This document shows, in pieces, positions 59,602 through 64,000 of a stretch of 64,000 bases of DNA (positions are counted from its first letter, which is position 1; each line of letters starts with the position of its first letter). Source of the stretch: an uncultured Kiloniellales bacterium (GTDB lineage: Bacteria > Pseudomonadota > Alphaproteobacteria > Kiloniellales > JAKSDN01); assembly GCA_947258885.1 (NCBI GenBank), contig CAMYKD010000021.1:1-64000 (forward strand), given 5' to 3'. Below the pieces are notes generated by a model. That model was not told the DNA's origin. It saw nothing but the letters and a program-made list of their open reading frames with translations, and searched no databases. Made by a program: the position numbers and the translations under genes.

Positions 59602-60251
59602 AGATCATGACAAAGGTTTCATACATGGAGCAGATCGGCACACCGGTTCCGAAAGCGCCGGACGTCGTATTGGCGTCGTCCAGCCCGTCCCGCCGTAGAC
59701 TTTTGGCAAACGCCGGGGTCCCGGTCACCTGCGAGGCTGCGGAAATAGACGAACAAGGCGTCAAAGCCGCGCTGGCAAGCGAGGCTGCCGATGCGGCCCA
59801 AGTGGCGGAGACTCTGGCCGAGCTGAAGGCCCAACGGATCGCGCGCCGGTTCCCCGGCGCCCTTGTCATTGGTGCCGATCAGATGCTCGAGTGCGATGGC
59901 GCCTGGTTCGACAAACCCGAATCTATGGGCCAAGCCAAGGAGCAGTTGCAGGCCCTGAGTGGCCGAACCCACAGGCTCATCTCCTCCGCCTGCGTGGTGC
60001 GCGACGTTGCCTGCCTCTGGCACCACGGAGATCACGCGCGGCTGACCATGCGACCGCTCAGCGACGATTTCATAGACGCGTATCTGGCAGTCGTCGGCAA
60101 GCGCGCCCTCGAGTCGGTCGGTGCCTACCAGCTGGAGGGCTCGGGAGCACAGCTGTTCAGCCGCGTCCAGGGCGACTACTTCACGATACTCGGTCTGCCG
60201 CTGCTCCCGCTGCTCGATTTTCTGCGAAACCACCGGGTCCTTCTCACATGA
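59598..60251 (+). CDS. maf: Maf-family nucleotide pyrophosphatase
   Basis: DVVLASSSPSRRRLLANAGVPVTCEAAEIDE; LVIGADQMLECDGAWFDKPESMGQAKEQLQALSGRTHRLISSACVV. Confidence 0.93.
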   Translation: MKIMTKVSYMEQIGTPVPKAPDVVLASSSPSRRRLLANAGVPVTCEAAEIDEQGVKAALASEAADAAQVAETLAELKAQRIARRFPGALVIGADQMLECDGAWFDKPESMGQAKEQLQALSGRTHRLISSACVVRDVACLWHHGDHARLTMRPLSDDFIDAYLAVVGKRALESVGAYQLEGSGAQLFSRVQGDYFTILGLPLLPLLDFLRNHRVLLT

Positions 60252-61084
60252 CCCTCAGCGGCAGGGCCAAGCTCGCCGGCGTCATCGGCTGGCCGGTAGC
60301 GCACTCCCGGTCGCCGCGACTCCACGGATATTGGCTGCAGTACCACCGGATCGATGGTGCCTACGTACCTTTGCCGGTTCGTGCCGAGGCGTTCGAGCGA
60401 GGACTAAGGTGCCTGGCCGACATGGGATTTCGCGGCGTCAATGTGACCGTTCCGCACAAGGAGGCCGCACTCGCCGCCTGCGACGAGATCGAGGACTCGG
60501 GTCGTCGCCTCGGCGCGGTCAACACCGTCGTGATGGACGGCGGCCGGCTGCACGGCTTCAACAGCGACGGCTTCGGTTTCATCGAGAACCTCAGGGAGGG
60601 TGCCCCGGCCTGGCAAGCCCGCAAGGCGCCGGCTGTGGTGATTGGCGCCGGTGGCGCCGCGCGGGCCGTGGTGGCCGCCTTGATCGACGCCGGGGCGCCC
60701 GAGATCCGCGTCGTCAACCGGACGCGGCCGCGCGCCGAGGCCGTGGCGAAGGAGCTGGACGGACCCGTACAGGTCTTGGAATGGCCGGAACGCAGCCGGG
60801 CTCTTTCCGAGGCCGGGCTACTGGTCAACACGACAAGTCTCGGGATGACGGGGCAGCCGCCGCTCGAACTCGATCTTGCCGGCTTGCCCGCGTCCGCGCT
60901 GGTCAACGATATCGTCTATGCGCCCCTGGAAACACCGCTGCTGGCACGGGCTCGCGCGCGAGGCAATCTTGCGGTCGATGGTCTCGGCATGCTGCTGCAC
61001 CAAGCGCGCCCTGGATTCGCGGCATGGTTCGGCGTCGAACCGGAGGTGACCTCGGAGCTGCGCCGTTTCGTGCTTGCCGAGTGA
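60248..61084 (+). CDS. aroE: Shikimate dehydrogenase
   Basis: LAGVIGWPVAHSRSPRLHGYWL; GVNVTVPHKEAALAACDE; VIGAGGAARAVVAALIDAGAPEIRVVNRT. Confidence 0.96.
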   Translation: MTLSGRAKLAGVIGWPVAHSRSPRLHGYWLQYHRIDGAYVPLPVRAEAFERGLRCLADMGFRGVNVTVPHKEAALAACDEIEDSGRRLGAVNTVVMDGGRLHGFNSDGFGFIENLREGAPAWQARKAPAVVIGAGGAARAVVAALIDAGAPEIRVVNRTRPRAEAVAKELDGPVQVLEWPERSRALSEAGLLVNTTSLGMTGQPPLELDLAGLPASALVNDIVYAPLETPLLARARARGNLAVDGLGMLLHQARPGFAAWFGVEPEVTSELRRFVLAE

Positions 61085-61100
61085 TGCGGGGTCGGCCGAC

Positions 61101-61772
61101 GTGGTGATCCTTGGTCTGACCGGCTCCATCGGCATGGGCAAATCGACCGCGGCGCACATGTTCCGCCTGCTCGGGATCCCTGTCCATGATGCGGATGCGG
61201 CCGTTCATCGGCTGCTTGGCCGGGGGGGGGCCGCGGTCGCCGCTGTCGAGTCGGCGTTCCCCGGCGTTGCCCGGGGCGGCGCGGTCGACCGGCAACGCCT
61301 TGCGGAGCGCGTCTTCGACGACCCCGCCGCGCTCGCCCGGCTGGAAGCGATCCTTCACCCCAAGGTACGCCTTGCGACTCTCGACTTCCTGAAGCGTCAG
61401 GCACGAACACGCAGCGCCGTCGTGGTACTGGACATACCGCTGATGTTCGAGACCGGTGGCCAGCAGATGTGCGACGCCGTCGTCGTCGTCAGCGCCCCCC
61501 CCGCGGTCCAGGCGTCGCGTGTCTTGGCGCGCAAGGGGATGACGCCGGAGCGCTACAAGGCCATCTTGGCAAAGCAGGTAACTGACCGGGAAAAGCGTCG
61601 CCGGGCGGACTTTGTCGTCCCAACCGGCGGCAGCAAGCGCGACACCTTGCGCCGACTCGCAGCGATCGTCAGACTGATGCGCGGGCGGGCCGGGCGCCAT
61701 TGGCCGCCGTTTGGCCGGCGGCCGTTGCCGGGGGAACGCATTATCCAGCCACGAGGGAAGCGCCATGCGTGA
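61101..61772 (+). CDS. coaE: Dephospho-CoA kinase
   Basis: VVILGLTGSIGMGKSTAAHMFRLLGIPVHDADAAVHRLL; VVVLDIPLMFETGGQQMCDAVVVV; GTG start. Confidence 0.95.
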   Translation: MVILGLTGSIGMGKSTAAHMFRLLGIPVHDADAAVHRLLGRGGAAVAAVESAFPGVARGGAVDRQRLAERVFDDPAALARLEAILHPKVRLATLDFLKRQARTRSAVVVLDIPLMFETGGQQMCDAVVVVSAPPAVQASRVLARKGMTPERYKAILAKQVTDREKRRRADFVVPTGGSKRDTLRRLAAIVRLMRGRAGRHWPPFGRRPLPGERIIQPRGKRHA

Positions 61773-62436
61773 AATCGTTTTGGACACGGAAACCACCGGC
61801 CTCGACCCGGCCGCCGGCCACCGGATCGTCGAGATCGCGTGCCTCGAGCTGCTCAACGGCGTAGCGACCGGCGGCCAGTTTCAGCGCTACGTGAATCCTG
61901 AGCGGGACATGCCGGAAGAAGCCTTCAAGGTGCATGGTCTGAGCGCGGATTTTCTCGCCCGGCATCCGGTTTTCGCGGAAATCGCCGGCGAATTTCTCGA
62001 GTTCATCGACTCCGCGCCCTTGGTCATTCACAACGCCGAGTTCGACCTGCGTTTCATCAACGCGGAGCTGGCCCTGCTCGAGCGCCCGGCGCTCGATCCG
62101 GGACGGGCGATTGATACGCTGCCCCTGGCGCGCCGCCGCTTTCCCGGCGCCCAGGTCAACCTCGATGCCCTGTGCCGGCGGTTCGGGATCGACAACTCGG
62201 CCCGGTCTCTGCACGGCGCGCTGCTCGACTGCGAGCTCTTGGCCGAGGTCTATCTGGAGCTGAACGGGGGCCGCCAGCCCGATCTGGGCTTGGCCCAGAA
62301 CCGAGTGACCAGCGTCGTATCGTCCAGCGGAGAGCGTCCGCGGCGGCCCGCGCGCGTGCACGAAGCGAGCCCCGAAGAACTCGAAGCCCACAAGGCGCTG
62401 GTCGAGAAGCTGCGCGATCCGATCTGGCGAACTTGA
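61765..62436 (+). CDS. dnaQ: DNA polymerase III epsilon subunit
   Basis: MREIVLDTETTGLDPAAGHRIVEIACLELLNG; VIHNAEFDLRFINAEL; LHGALLDCELLAEVYLEL: ExoI/II/III motifs. Confidence 0.97.
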   Translation: MREIVLDTETTGLDPAAGHRIVEIACLELLNGVATGGQFQRYVNPERDMPEEAFKVHGLSADFLARHPVFAEIAGEFLEFIDSAPLVIHNAEFDLRFINAELALLERPALDPGRAIDTLPLARRRFPGAQVNLDALCRRFGIDNSARSLHGALLDCELLAEVYLELNGGRQPDLGLAQNRVTSVVSSSGERPRRPARVHEASPEELEAHKALVEKLRDPIWRT

Positions 62437-62470
62437 TGCCGGCGGCTCTTAGCAAGCAGCCGGGCTCGGG

Positions 62471-62998
62471 CTAAGCGGTCTCCGCCTGGACCTGCTGCGC
62501 ACCTCTCTCTTTGCGGCTTCTATAGAGCTCTTCGAAGTCGATCGGGTTGATCAACAAGGGCGGGAACCCGCCGTCGCGCGTGACGTCGCTGATCACGGCG
62601 CGCGCGAAGGGGAAGAGAAACCGCGGCACTTCGACCAGCATCAGACGCTCGATCTGGTTCTTGGGGACGTCTTGACCCACCGTGGCCAATCCGCCGAAGT
62701 CCAGTTCGACAAGGAAAGCAACCTTCTCCTGGATACTGGCCTTGACCCGCGTCGCCAGGAGAACTTCGTAGAGCCGCTCTTTCAGGTTACGGACCTGGAC
62801 GTCGATGTTGACGTCGAGTTCCGGCCCCTTCTGCACTTCCGCATAGATGAGCGGCGCGTTGGGGTTTTCGAACGACAGGTCCTTTACGTAGTGGGTGTTC
62901 AGCAAGAGCTGTGCATCGGCCTGCTGCCCCGCGGACCCGCGCTTGTCTGCCTCGTCGGCTCCGTTGGGCGAATTCTCCTGCTCGAGATCGTCGGCCAT
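62471..62998 (-). CDS. secB: Protein-export chaperone SecB
   Basis: LLLNTHYVKDLSFENPNAPLIYAEVQKGPELDVNIDVQVRNL...LMLVEVPRFLFPFARAVISDVTRDGGFPPLLINPIDFEELYRSR. Confidence 0.97.
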   Translation of the reverse strand: MADDLEQENSPNGADEADKRGSAGQQADAQLLLNTHYVKDLSFENPNAPLIYAEVQKGPELDVNIDVQVRNLKERLYEVLLATRVKASIQEKVAFLVELDFGGLATVGQDVPKNQIERLMLVEVPRFLFPFARAVISDVTRDGGFPPLLINPIDFEELYRSRKERGAQQVQAETA

Positions 62999-63080
62999 GG
63001 TGCTCTCCTGGTCGTTGGGGCACAGTGGCTAACACGGATCATGCCTTGGCACAACCACAGGCCCTCGCCATTCCGGGCGC

Positions 63081-63605
63081 CTATCCGGCTGTCGGATCGT
63101 AGGGTACGACGGCGGCGTTCGTCACCTCCTGGCCGGTCAGGCCCCGAATGAATCCCCAATGGGTCACGACCAGCATGTGGCGCCAGTCCTCGAGCACCGA
63201 CGTGGCCGCACGAAACCGGCCGCAGCGTTCGAAAAGCTCGGTTTCCGTCTCGATGTCGGGCCACCAGCGCTCGGCCATATCGCCGAACTCGAAGTCGGGC
63301 CAACGCGTGGTGAGATGCGAGCGTGGCGAACCGACATCGCAGGTGAAGAAGGCCCGTTCCCGCACCATAGGATCCACCGTGACCGGCAAGCGGAGCTGAT
63401 CGGCGATGAGCTCCGCGGTCTCCAGGGTGCGGGAATAGGGGCTGGCGAGTATCCGGCGGATGTCGTAGCCGAGCAGCGTCCGGCCAGCGTTGCGGGCCTG
63501 GGCGATACCTTCCTCGGTCAGGCCCGGGTCCACGAACCCCGGATCCTCGCGGGTCGCGCCGAAATGCACGTTGAAATGCGACTGGCCGTGACGCACCAGG
63601 ATCAT
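63081..63605 (-). CDS. Histidine phosphatase family protein
   Basis: MILVRHGQSHFNVHFG...LASPYSRTLETAELIADQL...MLVVTHWGFIRGLTG. Confidence 0.92.
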   Translation of the reverse strand: MILVRHGQSHFNVHFGATREDPGFVDPGLTEEGIAQARNAGRTLLGYDIRRILASPYSRTLETAELIADQLRLPVTVDPMVRERAFFTCDVGSPRSHLTTRWPDFEFGDMAERWWPDIETETELFERCGRFRAATSVLEDWRHMLVVTHWGFIRGLTGQEVTNAAVVPYDPTAG

Positions 63606-64000
63606 CGAGGCAGCCTCCGTGAGGGGTCTCGATCGGGCCCGGGCCGGTCCGTCAGATCGTCGTACTCCCCGTCGATCGTGCGGCCGCCCGGACGCTGCCG
63701 ATGGACCTCTCGGCCGTCAACGAACACGCGGGTTTCGGCCCTGGCGGCGAGATATCGGCCGATCGCCCGGCGCAGGCCGTCGCGCAGCGACGGAACGAAC
63801 AGCAGCGCACCAAGGAAGTCGGTCACAAATCCCGGAGTGAGAAGGAGCGCCCCGGCGACCAGTAGACAAAGGCCGTCGAAAAGCTCGCGCGTCGGTAGTT
63901 CACCTCGCTCCATCTGGCTCCGGGCACGGGACAGGATCGCCAGGCCCTGCGCGCGCAAAAGCCAGGTGCCCAGGACCGCGGTCAGGGCGATCAGTGCCAA
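63602..64000 (-). CDS. fxsA: FxsA family membrane protein (5' end possibly outside the window)
   Basis: ALTAVLGTWLLRAQGLAILSRARSQMERGELPTRELFDGLCLLVAGALLLTPGFVTDFLGALLFVPSLRDGLRRAIGRYL. Confidence 0.88.
   Translation of the reverse strand: MALIALTAVLGTWLLRAQGLAILSRARSQMERGELPTRELFDGLCLLVAGALLLTPGFVTDFLGALLFVPSLRDGLRRAIGRYLAARAETRVFVDGREVHRQRPGGRTIDGEYDDLTDRPGPDRDPSRRLPR

Noticed and set aside
1-64000. CRISPR array, tRNA/rRNA genes, intact IS element or prophage
   Set aside because: No regularly spaced repeats, cloverleaf/CCA-type sequences, rRNA motifs, transposase or phage structural proteins were recognised on either strand.

Overview
A high-GC alphaproteobacterial chromosomal segment, probably Rhodospirillales-like (inferred from gene content and order). 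The right half (about 39-64 kb) has an origin-proximal gene set: leuS-lptE-holA, parB-parA-rsmG-mnmG-mnmE, rho-hemJ-hemH-hemE, then the divergent PEP-synthase/PPDK regulator-maf-aroE-coaE-dnaQ, secB and fxsA. It contains two perfect parS palindromes (TGTTTCACGTGAAACA) and a plausible oriC between hemE and the divergent kinase/phosphorylase gene. The left half has ubiH (disrupted by an exact 35-bp tandem duplication), amtB with a sigma54-type promoter, a dapC-like aminotransferase, ftsK, lolA, a peptidase C26 gene and xthA. The best candidate for an undescribed system is at 9-19.8 kb. There, a short leftward operon (an ABC-exporter-like protein with an extensively degenerate nucleotide-binding domain and a large insertion, a stand-alone cyclic-nucleotide-binding-domain protein, and a methyltransferase) is divergent from a tightly coupled rightward cluster (two GT28/COG4671-like glycosyltransferases, two GT4 glycosyltransferases, a histidine phosphatase, a polysaccharide-deacetylase-like protein and a small membrane protein). 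Other accessory content: YejBEF-like ABC genes without a binding protein, a class III cyclase / methyltransferase / MBL hydrolase run, three sulfotransferase genes around a porin, a damaged L,D-transpeptidase next to a GGGTCAGACCC palindrome, and a rare-codon AT-rich patch inside a DUF255/thioredoxin-domain gene. No tRNA, rRNA, CRISPR array or intact mobile element was recognised. All assignments come from reading the protein sequences; no database search was run.
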